Assembly: GCF_000186865.1 (NCBI RefSeq)
Contig: NW_008705578.1
Location: 435,591 to 499,590 of the forward strand
Source of the DNA: Aureococcus anophagefferens
Lineage: Eukaryota > Sar > Pelagophyceae > Pelagomonadales > Pelagomonadaceae
Length of the DNA: 64,000 nucleotides
Reading direction: 5' to 3'
Below, one piece after another: positions 29,846 to 39,304 of the stretch. The notes beneath the pieces are model-generated. The model was not told the DNA's origin, did no database searches, and was given only the letters and a program-made list of their open reading frames with translations. Made by a program: the position numbers and the translations under genes. The stretch's first letter is position 1. Each line of letters begins with the position of its first letter.

Positions 29846-31225
29846 TCACCGGGGCCTCAGGAAGTTGGAGGGCCGCACGAAGACCTCGTCGTCCGGCGCG
29901 TCGTCCCAGCGCACGACGAGCCAGCCGCCCTTCTTCACCTCCGCGACGACGGCCCGCCGGCCGCTGTGGCGCGCGACGACGGTCTCGCCGACGTCGACGT
30001 CGGAGCAGCGGCAGGCGCGGGGCGTCGCCGGGTCGGCGTCCTCGCGGGCCCGGCGGCCGCCCGCGTAGAGCTCGTCGTAGTGGGGCGCGAGCCGCCGCGA
30101 CCGGTGCGGCTGGCGGAGCTTCGCGAACGCTGACTTCTCGATCTGCCGGATGCGCTCGCGCGTCAGGTCGAAGCGCACGGCGATCTCCGCCAACGTCTCG
30201 GGCCTCCGGCCGTCGAGGCCGAAGTGGCGGTTGAGCACGTCCTCCTCGCGGTCCTCGAGGTCGTCGTCGAGCATGCGCCGCACCTCGTCTTTGAGCAGCG
30301 ACTCGGCCGCGTCGCGCTCCGGGTGCTGCGTCGCGTCGTGGAGCAGGTCCGCGAGCTGGGCGCCGCTGGCGTAGGACGCGCCGCGCCGGCCGTTGCCCGG
30401 CGCCGCGCCCCGCCGGCTGCCCAAATTCTCCGCGTCGACGTCCGTCGACACCGTGCCCCGCGCCGCGCGCCGGAGCCGCCGGAGCTTGTCCGCGTCGAGC
30501 GACATCTCGCGCGCGATCTCGTCGTCCGTGGCGTCGCGGCCGGTTTGCTTCTCCAGCGCCACCTTGTGCTTCTTCATGCGCCGCAGCTTCTCGTGCACGT
30601 GCGTCGGGAGCCGGATCGTCCGCGACTGGTGCGCGACGGCGTGCGCGACGGCCTGGCGGATCCACCAGACCGCGTAGGTCGAGAAGCGGAACCCCTTGGA
30701 CGGGTCGAAGCGGTCGCAGGCCTTGGCGAGGCCGAAGTTGCCCTCCTGGCACAGGTCCGTGAACGCGAGGCCGCAGTCGCCGTAGCGCTTCGCGACCGAG
30801 AGCACGAGCCGCAAATTCCGCTGGATGAGCTCCTCGCGGCAGGCCTTCATGTGGCCCATGCGGGTCCGCAGGGCGCCGTAGTTCGCGTAGCCCGTCGCGT
30901 TCGCCCACTCGCCGCCGGACGGCTCGCGGCCGAGCGCCGCTTTCAGCTCGCTCCGCTTCGCGCGCAGCGCCACGAGGGCCTGCACCTCCGTCGCGAGGGC
31001 CACCTCCTCGTCCAGGGACAGCAGGGGCTCGGCGGCGCGCTCGGGCAGGTAGACGCGCTCCTGCTCGCGCGTCGCCAGGCCCCGCAGGGCCGTCGCTCGT
31101 CGCAACTGTTCTGCGCGTGCGTGGGCGGGCGTCGAAACGCGATGCGGCGCCACGGGCGCCGTGCGGGGCGACAGGAAGGCCCAGGCGCCGCTGCAGAGCA
31201 GCAGGGCGTGGCTAAATCGAGCCAT
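29846..31225 (-). CDS. Plastid-targeted sigma-70-type RNA polymerase factor with SH3-like C-terminal tail
   Basis: 459 residues from ATG 31225. The leader (MARFSHALLLCSGAWA|FLSPRTAP) is a signal peptide whose cleavage site is followed by Phe, the ASAFAP-type signal for entering secondary red plastids, then a basic Ser/Pro/Arg transit stretch. Sigma regions follow in order: 2.1-2.4 (NLRLVLSVAKRY, GLAFTDLCQEGNFGLAKA, FRFSTYAVWWIRQA), region 3, and region 4 (TLAEIAVRFDLTRERIRQIE). So it should direct the plastid-encoded polymerase to promoters. After region 4 there are ~70 extra residues (VDVGETVVARHSGRRAVVAEV ... WLVVRWDD) resembling a Tudor/SH3-like barrel, unusual for sigma factors. Confidence 0.9.
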   Translation of the reverse strand: MARFSHALLLCSGAWAFLSPRTAPVAPHRVSTPAHARAEQLRRATALRGLATREQERVYLPERAAEPLLSLDEEVALATEVQALVALRAKRSELKAALGREPSGGEWANATGYANYGALRTRMGHMKACREELIQRNLRLVLSVAKRYGDCGLAFTDLCQEGNFGLAKACDRFDPSKGFRFSTYAVWWIRQAVAHAVAHQSRTIRLPTHVHEKLRRMKKHKVALEKQTGRDATDDEIAREMSLDADKLRRLRRAARGTVSTDVDAENLGSRRGAAPGNGRRGASYASGAQLADLLHDATQHPERDAAESLLKDEVRRMLDDDLEDREEDVLNRHFGLDGRRPETLAEIAVRFDLTRERIRQIEKSAFAKLRQPHRSRRLAPHYDELYAGGRRAREDADPATPRACRCSDVDVGETVVARHSGRRAVVAEVKKGGWLVVRWDDAPDDEVFVRPSNFLRPR

Positions 31226-31372
31226 CGGTGGCGTTCTTTCGCCCGGTCGTCGTGACGCGGCCGTCGTCGAGCTCGAGTCCGCCACGCTGGCAGTCGCGAT
31301 TCAGTTTTGCGATCATCACAAGGTGAAGCTCGTTTAGCCGGGGGTAAACGTTAACCGCGCCGCAAAAATCCC

Positions 31373-33380
31373 TCAGTCCCAGAGCGGGAGGCCGTACCAG
31401 TCCTCGGGGCGGAGGTAGTGGTGGCGGAGCTCGAGCGCCGCGATGGCCGCGTTGTCCTCGTCGTCGAGCTCGAAGTGGAAGATGGAGAGGTTCTCGCGCA
31501 TCTCGCGCTCCTTGATCGTCATGGGCATCGTGCAGACGCCGCGCTGGTACGTCCAGCGCAGGCAGATCTGCGCCGGCGAGACGCCGTGCTTCGCCGCGAT
31601 GCCCAGGATCGTCGCGTCGCCCAGCGGCCAGACCTCCGTCTCGCCCTTGAACTCGCCGTAGCCCAAGGGCGAGTACGCCTGGAACTGGATCCCCGACCGC
31701 CGGCAGTGGTCCACGAGATTCCGCTGCTGGAGGAACGGGTGGCTCTCGCACTGGACGACCGCCGGCGCCTCGTTGACGCAGCAGAGCTCGTGGAGGAGCA
31801 TGACGTTGAAGTTCGCGACGCCGACGTGGTCGCAGAGGCCCGCGTCGCGGCACGCGAGCATCGCCGCGTACGTGTCGTGGATCGAGATGCCCCGGGCGAG
31901 GTGCGGCGGCCACCGGCCCGTCTTCGCCCAGTGCGTCTCGTCCCAGAGCTTGCCCGTCTGCTTCGAGCACAGGTCCGGCTCGTACTCCGCCGCGAACCCG
32001 CGCCCCGTGGCCGCGTCCTCGGCGATCATGGGCACGTGCACGAAGGCCGTGGGCCAGTGCATGAGGAAGAGGTCGACCTTGTCCACGCCGAGGTCCAAAA
32101 GGCTCTTCTCCAGCGCGGGCCGGACCTGCGCGGCGGGGTCCTTCCCTTCGAGGAAACGCGCGCTCCCGTCGGAACCGCGCGCGCGCCGGACGCCGGGCTT
32201 TGACGTGCTCCGGCGCGTGGTAGGGGTTGTTCAGCTTCGTCGTAAGCCAGATGTCCTCCTTCTTCGCGATCAGGCCCTCCGCCTCGGCCTCCGCCAACGC
32301 GTCGCCGATCTCGGCCTCGTTGAGGTAGTTCGACGCGCCGTCGACCTACCACCGGGTTCGGCGCCAAGACGCATGGGCGGACGCGGCCGTCGCGACCATG
32401 GTGCCGCCGCTGCCGAGCCACGTCTTCACGGTCTGCTTCATCGTCCCCGGCTCCGCGCGCTGCGTGAACCGCGTGCCCGTGAAGGTGCCGAGGCCCAACA
32501 CGGGCATCTCCTTGTTCCCCTCCTTGTGGGAGTGGAGGCGCGTCGTCGGGCAGGGCGGCAGCTTCTCGCCGCCGGAGAAGGGCGCCGCGGTCATGAGCGT
32601 CCGCCGGCCGGTCCGCGCGCTCCGGTCGTAGCCGGGCGCCATCGCGTTGTTGAAGGGCGCCGCGACGAAGCCGCCGTCGATGGGCAGCGCCGCGCCGGAG
32701 ACGAGGCGCGCGCCGTCGCCGAGGAGGTAGCAGACCGCGTCGACGACGTCGTCGGGCGCCGCGAACTCCCCCAAAGGGATCCGCGACTTCATCGGCGCGG
32801 CCTTGGCCTCGTCGCCCCATTCGCGCGCGGCCATCTCCGTGAGCGTCACGGTGGGGTTCACGGAGTTGGCGCGGATGCCGAAGGGGCCCAGCTCGAGCGC
32901 GAGCTGGCGCGTGAGCGCGTCGAGCGCGGCCTTTGACGCGCAGTAGGCCGCGTGCTCGTCGAGCGCGACGAACGCGGCCTGCGAGCTCACGTTGACGATG
33001 GCGCCGCGCACGTCGCGCGCGATCATGGACTTCGCGCAGTGCTGCGCGGCGATGAGCGCGGCCCGCGCGTTGACGGCGAACGTCGCGTCCCAGTCGTCGG
33101 CGCTCGCGTCGAGGATCGGCGCGTTCCGCGCGACGCCCGCGTTGTTCACGAGCAGGTCGACGTCGCCGGCCTCGCGTTCCAGCGCGGCCCGGAGGCCCGC
33201 GGCGTCGGACGCGTCGGCGACGACGGGCGTCACGGATCCCTGGAGCTCGGCGAGGCCCCGCTCGTCGCGGCCCAGGGCGACGACGTGGGCGCCGAGCTCG
33301 AGCAGGCGCGCGGCGCAGGCCTGGCCGATGCCCTTGCTCGCGCCGGTGACGAGCACGCGCTTGCCCGCGAAGGAGAGCAT
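31373..33380 (-). CDS. Bifunctional short-chain dehydrogenase-aldo/keto reductase fusion, three exons
   Basis: Exons 33380..32397, 32345..32205, 32125..31373 give 625 residues. Residues 1-245 are a short-chain dehydrogenase close to L-xylulose/carbonyl reductases: TGASKGIG at 12-19, NNAGVA, YCASK active site, NPTVTLTEMA. A ~45-residue linker leads without a stop into an aldo/keto reductase: MPVLGLGTF, then exon 2 DGASNYLNEAEIG and LTTKL, then exon 3 LMHWP. All four AKR catalytic residues (Asp, Tyr, Lys, His) are present. Introns are GTCGCGAC...GGTAG (32396..32346) and GTCAAAGC...CGCAG (32204..32126). A start at 33395 would be GTG, so ATG 33380 is chosen. Likely NADPH-dependent sugar or carbonyl interconversion. 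Confidence 0.85.
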
Positions 33381-33526
33381 CGCGGTGACGAGCACGCGCG
33401 CAGCTCGCCGGCTTCTTGATCAATGAGCTGTGGCTTTTTAGCGAATCATCGATGTGTGAGGCTAAAGGTGCTCTGAAATCCGCGGCAGCCCCAGCGCCCC
33501 GTCGCGGCTACCCGACGCAACCAAAC

Positions 33527-34102
33527 ATGGGCGCCGGCGCGTTGGCCGGCTTCACCATCGACTTCCAGGTCAAGGCGACGAACGTGAACAACTTCCTCGG
33601 CGCCAACTGGTTCGACATCTGGAAGCTCATCGACACGGAGGACAAGGGCTTCGTCAAGACCGAGGTCGTGCGGGACTTCATCGCGGCCAACGCGGGCAAG
33701 TTCACGAGCCCCGAGTTCCCCACGGGCTTCTTCGCGCCCATCCTCGGCGCCGACGGGAAGATCAAGCACAAGGTCTACCTCCGCGCCTTCCTCCACACGA
33801 CGCTCCGCGACGGCGGCCACCAGAACACGAACGTCTACGACTACGAGTTCCGGCGGCTCTGCCGCTACCTCTTCCTCATGAACGAGCTCAGCGTGCTCTG
33901 CGGCGAGACGGAGGCCGAGGAGAAGACGCTCAACAAGGCCGACTTCGTGTCCTCCACGCGCGCGGTCTTCGCGGACATCGACGACGCGACGCTCGACCGC
34001 GCCTTCGCGAACATCGACGACCTGGGGGGCAACAAGTGGAAGAACGACCTCATCTGCTTCGACGAGTTCTGCCACTACATCTTCTGCGTCATGGACGCCT
34101 AG
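33527..34102 (+). CDS. Small EF-hand-like protein
   Basis: 191 residues from ATG 33527. Helix-loop-helix text is visible at IWKLIDTEDKGFVKTEVVRDF and IDDLGGNKWKNDLICFDEFCHYIF, matching degenerate EF-hands with Asp, Asp and final Glu. A third, weaker hand may lie around the EKTLNKADF segment. The start MGAGALAG has Gly at position 2, but residue 6 is Leu, so N-myristoylation is doubtful. The last hand resembles that of the EF-hand protein at 19022, suggesting distant relation. Probably a calcium-binding regulator; no partner is visible. Confidence 0.7.
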   Translation: MGAGALAGFTIDFQVKATNVNNFLGANWFDIWKLIDTEDKGFVKTEVVRDFIAANAGKFTSPEFPTGFFAPILGADGKIKHKVYLRAFLHTTLRDGGHQNTNVYDYEFRRLCRYLFLMNELSVLCGETEAEEKTLNKADFVSSTRAVFADIDDATLDRAFANIDDLGGNKWKNDLICFDEFCHYIFCVMDA

Positions 34103-34457
34103 GGACCCGGCGCGGCGGGCGGTGGGCTCCGCGGGGCGCGCCCTGGGTCCGGCGTCCGCCTTAAGCTACATTCATGTGACCTTGGCTCGGGTTTCCGGGT
34201 TGGTTTGGGGCTCGAGAAATAGGGCCACGGACGTTCGTGAACTACGTTGTCGCACCGGCGACACCATGTTGAAGCGATGGTGCACCACTACTTGCACTCC
34301 CTGGCGCGGGTTCCCGCGAACGCTGGCGCCCTCGGCCGTCGGGCTCGTCTCGTAGCCGAGCCAGCGCCGACGGCCGTCGCGCTCGTCTCGTAGCCGAGCC
34401 AGCGCCGACGGCCGTCGCGCTCGTCTCGTAGCCGAGCCAGCGTCGACGGCCGCCGCC
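34103..34457 (+). repeat. Intergenic region with 38-bp tandem repeat abutting the helicase start
   Basis: 355 bp. Copies of a 38-bp unit beginning GGCCGTCG start at 34334, 34372 and 34410, with a partial fourth at 34448 that runs into the ATG at 34458. Copies differ by one to three bases. Each contains CTCGTAGCCGAG, an imperfect palindrome. The array would sit in the 5' leader or core promoter. The rest of the interval shows no gene. Confidence 0.8.
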
Positions 34458-37313
34458 ATGTGTGCGCGGTATGATTGCCGGAGCGCCGCTGGTGTGTCGG
34501 AGGCGCTCCAGGCGACGGCAGCACAGTACGTGAGCGCCGCTCGGGCCGGGGCGTTCGTTCTCAATAATATATTGGTCCAGCGCGTGAACCACCGTTTGAG
34601 TTCGAGTGTTCCAGGACTCTCGCTCGAAAGGCTCTCGATGGTCTCGCGAACATTGCGCGACATCATAACGAAACCGCGGTTCCGACCGTTCGCGAAAGCG
34701 CTGGCTCGAGCGCAGCGGATCGCGCAGAACCGCGCGCTCGAGGACGAGAACCTTCGCGACGAGTACGAGCGGCGCGGCGTCTGGACGTCGGACGACCGCC
34801 CGGCGCTCGAGCCGCTCAACGCGGTCTGCGAGGCCTTCATGGCCGGCAAAGACCCGGAGCAGCGCTGGCCCGCGCCCGACGCCGGCTTCTGGCCGGCGCT
34901 CCCCCCGGCGGTGCCCCGCGCGACGGGCCCGACGGCGGTCCTGGCGCGCATTCCGCTCGCCGACTACGAGGCGGCGGGCGTCGTCGAGGCGCACGCCGTC
35001 GCGTCCAAGCTTCTGCCCGACGTTCTCGGCACGACGCCGGAGGCCGAGCCCTGGGTCGCGGCCGCGGCCTTCGTCCTCTGCGCCGGCGGCGAGAGCCCCG
35101 TGCAGACGCTCGCGGCGCTCGCCGCCGTCGAGCACGCGCTCGGCGACTCGCGCGCCGCGTCCACGGTCGCGTCCATGGTCGCGCGCGAGTTCGGCGCCAA
35201 GCTGCTCGCGAAGCTCGTCGAGGGCCAGTGGGACCGCGCGATCTTCCACCGCCACGCGGTCTGGCGCGGGGTCCTGGTGCAAAACATCGGGCGGGCGCTC
35301 GACTGGATGAGGCTCGTCGGCGACCAGTTCCGGCGGCCGCGGCCCGCCGCGCCGGACGCGCCGCGCGCGCTCACGGCCGAGCAGGAGGCCTACGCCGCGG
35401 AGCCCCTGGATCCGGCGAACAACGACGTGATCCTCGTGAAGGCCTACGCCGGCACGGGAAAGTCGCACTCGACGCTGGAATTCGTCGCGCGGCGGCACGG
35501 CCCGGAGTCGCCCGTCCTCGTCGCCTACTTCAACGCGGCGATGGCCGCCGAGATGCGTCTGAAATTGACCGCGACGATCCCCGGCGGCGCCTGGGAGTGC
35601 GCGACGCTCGACGCGCTCGTCCAGCGCGAGTTCCTCCGCCAGGTCCCGAGCCTCGCGGCGCGCAAGTTCCACGACGCCTCCAAGTCCGGCCCGGCCATCA
35701 CGAGCCAGGCGGTGCGGCGGTGCGTGGGAATCAGCGACGGCGCGTATTTCAGCGGAACCATCGCGACGCATACGAAGCGCGTCCTCGCGATTTGGGTGAA
35801 CTCCGACAAACGGCACTTCGGGGACGCCATCATCCCCTACAGCGTCATTAAGTGGTGGCACGCGCGCAGCAAGGCCATGCCGCCCTTCCTCGAGCTCGCG
35901 CAGAAGCTCTGGCGCGGAATCTTGTCGCTCGCGGAGTCGAACGACGACCTGAAGCTTTCTTTCGGCGAGGTCGCCAAGTGCTTCGCGCTCCGCCCCTACG
36001 TCGACGAGCCGGACGTCCAGTGGATGCTCGCGGGCCGCGGCGACTGCGTCCTCCGGCGGCTTTCGCCCTTCGAGGGCGCGCGGGGCTACGCCTACGTCGT
36101 CATCGACGAGGCCCAGGATCTGAACCCGCCCCACTTCGAGCTTTTCGTCTCGGCGCCGCGCCGCAACGGCGACCGCGTCGCGCACGCCATCGTCGGCGAC
36201 CCGTACCAGTCGCTCTACGCGTGGCGCGGCGCGAGGAACGCGCTCAAGTCGGCGGCGCCCCTGGCGACGACGACGGTCTCGCTGACGAAGTCCTTCCGAT
36301 TCGGCCCCGCGGTCGCCTGCCTCGCGACGGCGGTGCTGCAGGAGTGCGAGGCGCGCCCCGAGGGCAGCCCCAAGCCCCCGCCGCTCGAAGGCGTCGGGCC
36401 GGACAGCCGGCTCCACATGCGCAACGACATCGCGTGCCACGACTACACGCAGAGCCCGCTCGCCGTGCTCGCGCGGTCGAACAAGTCCGTGATGGAGGAG
36501 GCCAACGCCTACGCGCTCCGCGCCGGCGACGACGCGGCGCCGTTCCTCTTCCTCCGCGGCCAGAACCTCGGAAAGCAGCGGATGATCGTCAACGTGCTCG
36601 TCGGCCTGCGCGACGACGAAGCGGCGGTGGCGACCTTCGGCGAGGACCGGGGCTCCTGGGAGCATTTCCTGCGGCTCCACGCGGAGGAGGCGCTCGAAGA
36701 CGCGGAGCTCGTCAAGGCCATCGAGCTCGTCAAATCGAACCAGCAGGCCGTCGCGATCATCGACCGCGTCCAGGCCGCGTCGGTCGCCGTCGCCGAGGAC
36801 GCCCGCGTCGTCCTCGGGACGGTCCACTCCTTCAAGGGCTTGGAGGGCACCGCCGTGCGCCTCCTCGACGACATCGTCCCGTCGTGCACCGAGCGCATGG
36901 TCCCGCGGGGCCTCTCGAATCCGGACCTGTGTCTCATCTACACGGCGCTGACGCGCGCGCGCGACGAGCTGTACCTCAACAAGGGGCTGCGGAAGTTGTG
37001 GTTGACGCGGCGGCCCCCGCGGCCCGTGCTCCGCCTCGCGCCGCCGCCGCCCGCGCCCGCTCCGGACGACGACGACGACGAGCCTCTACCCGAGCTGCCG
37101 GGCTGGTGCGGCCTCTGTGGCAACGATGTGCCCCTCGACGGTCTCGTGATTCGAGGCTTCCGCGCCGCGCCGAGCCACACGACGACGGCCCTCGTCTGCG
37201 AGGCCTGCTCGAAGTGCCACGATTTGCAGCTGCCGCTCCGCCTCCAGCGGCAGCCCGCCTTCGAATTCATCGCGGGCTGGAAGATCCCCGTGCCGGACGT
37301 CGACGAGTCCTGA
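34458..37313 (+). CDS. FBH1: FBH1-type UvrD/Rep-family DNA helicase with F-box-like N-terminus and zinc ribbon
   Basis: 951 residues, single exon. An F-box-like segment is near residues 35-75 (LVQRVNHRLSSSVPGLSLERLSMVSRTLR). Superfamily 1 helicase motifs follow in order: motif I KAYAGTGKS at 328-336, motif II VIDEAQDLNP, motif III GDPYQSLYAWRGA, motif V VLGTVHSFKGLEG, motif VI IYTALTRARDEL. The GTGKT-like loop, DEAQD and SFKGLEG text match FBH1 (FBXO18), a 3'-5' helicase that strips Rad51 and is part of an SCF ligase. The C-terminus has a CxxC...CxxC zinc-ribbon-like pair (WCGLCG, CEACSKC). It could also be a generic UvrD-like helicase if the F-box call is wrong. Confidence 0.85.
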   Translation: MCARYDCRSAAGVSEALQATAAQYVSAARAGAFVLNNILVQRVNHRLSSSVPGLSLERLSMVSRTLRDIITKPRFRPFAKALARAQRIAQNRALEDENLRDEYERRGVWTSDDRPALEPLNAVCEAFMAGKDPEQRWPAPDAGFWPALPPAVPRATGPTAVLARIPLADYEAAGVVEAHAVASKLLPDVLGTTPEAEPWVAAAAFVLCAGGESPVQTLAALAAVEHALGDSRAASTVASMVAREFGAKLLAKLVEGQWDRAIFHRHAVWRGVLVQNIGRALDWMRLVGDQFRRPRPAAPDAPRALTAEQEAYAAEPLDPANNDVILVKAYAGTGKSHSTLEFVARRHGPESPVLVAYFNAAMAAEMRLKLTATIPGGAWECATLDALVQREFLRQVPSLAARKFHDASKSGPAITSQAVRRCVGISDGAYFSGTIATHTKRVLAIWVNSDKRHFGDAIIPYSVIKWWHARSKAMPPFLELAQKLWRGILSLAESNDDLKLSFGEVAKCFALRPYVDEPDVQWMLAGRGDCVLRRLSPFEGARGYAYVVIDEAQDLNPPHFELFVSAPRRNGDRVAHAIVGDPYQSLYAWRGARNALKSAAPLATTTVSLTKSFRFGPAVACLATAVLQECEARPEGSPKPPPLEGVGPDSRLHMRNDIACHDYTQSPLAVLARSNKSVMEEANAYALRAGDDAAPFLFLRGQNLGKQRMIVNVLVGLRDDEAAVATFGEDRGSWEHFLRLHAEEALEDAELVKAIELVKSNQQAVAIIDRVQAASVAVAEDARVVLGTVHSFKGLEGTAVRLLDDIVPSCTERMVPRGLSNPDLCLIYTALTRARDELYLNKGLRKLWLTRRPPRPVLRLAPPPPAPAPDDDDDEPLPELPGWCGLCGNDVPLDGLVIRGFRAAPSHTTTALVCEACSKCHDLQLPLRLQRQPAFEFIAGWKIPVPDVDES

Positions 37314-37432
37314 GCTGGACTCGATCGAGGCCCCCCCTGTTGTAAAATCTGTGTTCTCTCAGCTTCGTCTTCGGCAGGGCGAGTCCCTGGGAGGATCGCC
37401 AGGCGGACACGCCCGCGCCTTACGAACGCCGC

Positions 37433-38227
37433 TCACGCGTCCGCGCGCGCCGCCCGCATGGCCCTGGCGTGCCACTCGAGCTGCTCGAGCATCCGGTCCG
37501 CGCTCTTGGCCGCGGCCGTGTCGGCCGCGAGCATGCCCGTGGTCTCGTCGAAGGTGCCCGGCCGGAAGGCCCCCGGCAGCTGGAACGTCGCGGACACGGG
37601 CAGGCAGCCGAGCTCGCTCAGGTACGCGCGGAGCGCGACGCCGCAGCGCGCGCCGCCCCACATGCCCGCGGAGTACGTGGCGATGCCGCTGGGCTTCCGC
37701 GCGTACACGGACGACCCGAAGTAGTTCATGAGGTTCACGAGGCCCGGCGAGATCGTGTGGTTCATCTCCGGGCTGGCGACGACGATGGCGTCGGCCGACC
37801 GCAGCAGCGCCGCGGTCGCCTCGAGCGCCGGCGGCGCGACCTCGTCGTCCCTGTAGTGGAAGTAGGCCTTCTCCATCAGCCGCATGAAGAAGCCGTCCTG
37901 GCTCGTCCGCGGGTCGAGCACGGTCACGGCGTGGCCGCCGCGCTCCTCGAGCTTCGCCTCGAGGTAGGCTCCGACCTTGCCGCCGATGCGCTTGGCGCGC
38001 GTGCTGCCCAGGATCAGGACCGTGTTCAGCGGCGCGTCGCCGGCGCTGAAGCTGCGCCGAGCCGCGAGACCACGCAGCGGTGGCGCGTTGCCGGCGCTGA
38101 AAATGGGTCGAGTTGCGAGAGCACGCAGCGGTGGCGCGTCGCCGGCGCTGAAGCTGCGCCGAGCCGCGAGACCACGCAGCGGCGGCGCGTTGCCGGCGCT
38201 GAAGATGGGTCGAAAAGCTCGAGCCAT
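37433..38227 (-). CDS. NADPH-dependent FMN reductase-like flavoprotein with repeated leader
   Basis: 264 residues from ATG 38227. The catalytic part starts about residue 70: NTVLILGSTRAKRIGGKV (phosphate-binding loop of the flavodoxin-like fold), then IVVASPEMNHTISPGLVNLMNYF, the flavin-ring loop of NADPH:FMN/quinone reductases, and SAGMWGGARCG. The first ~68 residues consist of four 17-residue units of the type R(P/S)(I/F)FSAG(N/D)APPLRGLA, basic and Ser/Ala-rich, like an organelle-targeting peptide duplicated twice. Likely an organellar quinone or flavin reductase. Confidence 0.8.
   Translation of the reverse strand: MARAFRPIFSAGNAPPLRGLAARRSFSAGDAPPLRALATRPIFSAGNAPPLRGLAARRSFSAGDAPLNTVLILGSTRAKRIGGKVGAYLEAKLEERGGHAVTVLDPRTSQDGFFMRLMEKAYFHYRDDEVAPPALEATAALLRSADAIVVASPEMNHTISPGLVNLMNYFGSSVYARKPSGIATYSAGMWGGARCGVALRAYLSELGCLPVSATFQLPGAFRPGTFDETTGMLAADTAAAKSADRMLEQLEWHARAMRAARADA
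38031..38227 (-). repeat. 51-bp tandem repeat encoding the leader peptide
   Basis: Units start at 38031, 38082, 38133 and 38184, exactly 51 bp (17 codons) apart. Copies 1 and 3 are almost identical, and copies 2 and 4 are almost identical, an A-B-A-B pattern that implies a 102-bp duplication of an already doubled unit. The frame is kept throughout. Confidence 0.9.
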
Positions 38228-38415
38228 TGCTTCTAGATTTCGAGCTCCGAAGCCGATGTTTGACCTCAACCGATGTTCAACATAGATTGCGGAATCGAGA
38301 ACGATGGTGACTCGTGGCCCTGACCAGACACGTAAAGTCCCACGGCTCCTCGAAGGGGCGTTATAGACTGGTGCGATCGGGGGGGGGGGCGGCGGCGGGA
38401 TGGACACACGGACGG

Positions 38416-39198
38416 CTACTTCTTCGCCATGGCGAACTCGACGAACTCGTCGAGGAGGATGGGCCAGGAGGACTCGTCGGCGTCCCAGCCGAGGAAGTCC
38501 GGCGCCGGGCCGACGTTGAGGGAGAAGTCGAGGAAGGAGCACCACTGGTCGCGGTTGATTTTGAAGTCCTCGGGCTTCGTCTCGAGGAACTCGAGGAAGG
38601 TCTTCGTGTGCTTGGACCGGTCCTCGATGCAGATGGGCAGCAGGGCCAGCGCCGTGTCGCGCTCGAGGAACTTCTTCGTGCCCTCGCGGTTGAACTCGAA
38701 GCAGAACTTGAAGAACGGCCGGAAGTCCGAGTTCTCGAGGAACGCCGGGTCGAGCGTGGACCAGCCCGCCTTGAGCGTCTCGAGGGTCACGGGCTTGTCG
38801 CAGGTCGGCAGGCTCGGCTCGCTGCCGAGCTTGGCCCACTCCTCCTCGGACACGCAGCCCGGCTTCTCGGCGCCGAGGCGCCAGCAGAGCACGAGGAGCT
38901 TCGTGTCGCTGCTCGCGTCGATGCCCAGGTCCTCGCCGAGCTTGCCGAGGCCCTCGAAGGTCACGTAGCCCTCGTCGGGGTCCGCGTAGGTCGCGAAGGC
39001 CAGCGCCGTGCCCCCGGCCTTCTTCTTCGACCCGCGCGGACTGCTCGCCTTTTTCGAGCTCGCGCTCGTCGCCGCCTTCGACTTCTTCGACGCGGCGCCG
39101 CTCGCCTTGCTCGTGGACTTGCGCTTCGGCGCCTGCGCGGGAAAAAATGGGTGGGCGCGGCGAATTTCGTGCACGCGAGAGGAGGCACGACGCACCAT
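38416..39198 (-). CDS. DCUN1-like cullin neddylation co-factor, probably two exons
   Basis: Preferred model: the ATG at 39198..39196 is followed at once by a 63-nt intron (GTGCGTCG...CCCGCGCAG, 39195..39133), then exon 39132..38416; 239 residues. The intron has a good T-rich tract. It is a multiple of three and stop-free, so retention would add 21 residues in frame. The N-terminus is Lys/Ser-rich (nuclear-signal-like). The core matches the potentiating-neddylation domain: YVTFEGLGKLGEDLGID, INRDQWCSFLDFSLNV, SSWPILLDEFVEFA. DCN1 proteins bind acetylated UBC12 and cullins to speed NEDD8 transfer to cullin-RING ligases. Confidence 0.85.
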   Translation of the reverse strand: MVRRASSRVHEIRRAHPFFPAQAPKRKSTSKASGAASKKSKAATSASSKKASSPRGSKKKAGGTALAFATYADPDEGYVTFEGLGKLGEDLGIDASSDTKLLVLCWRLGAEKPGCVSEEEWAKLGSEPSLPTCDKPVTLETLKAGWSTLDPAFLENSDFRPFFKFCFEFNREGTKKFLERDTALALLPICIEDRSKHTKTFLEFLETKPEDFKINRDQWCSFLDFSLNVGPAPDFLGWDADESSWPILLDEFVEFAMAKK

Positions 39199-39304
39199 GC
39201 TGCTCTCCCGCTCAAAATGAGATGTGGGTCCGGCACCATTGGGGAAACATCTGATGACCCTGGCCAAAGGTGCCGCTGATAATCGAGCACGCAGCCCCGC
39301 CACG

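Noticed and set aside
29846..31225. Bacterial origin of the window because of a sigma-70 factor
   Set aside because: The leader has a secondary-plastid signal, and neighbours are spliced eukaryotic genes. Nuclear-encoded plastid sigma factors are normal in algae.
34331..34450. CRISPR-like array
   Set aside because: The 38-bp units are directly adjacent without unique spacers; it is a plain tandem repeat in a eukaryotic genome.
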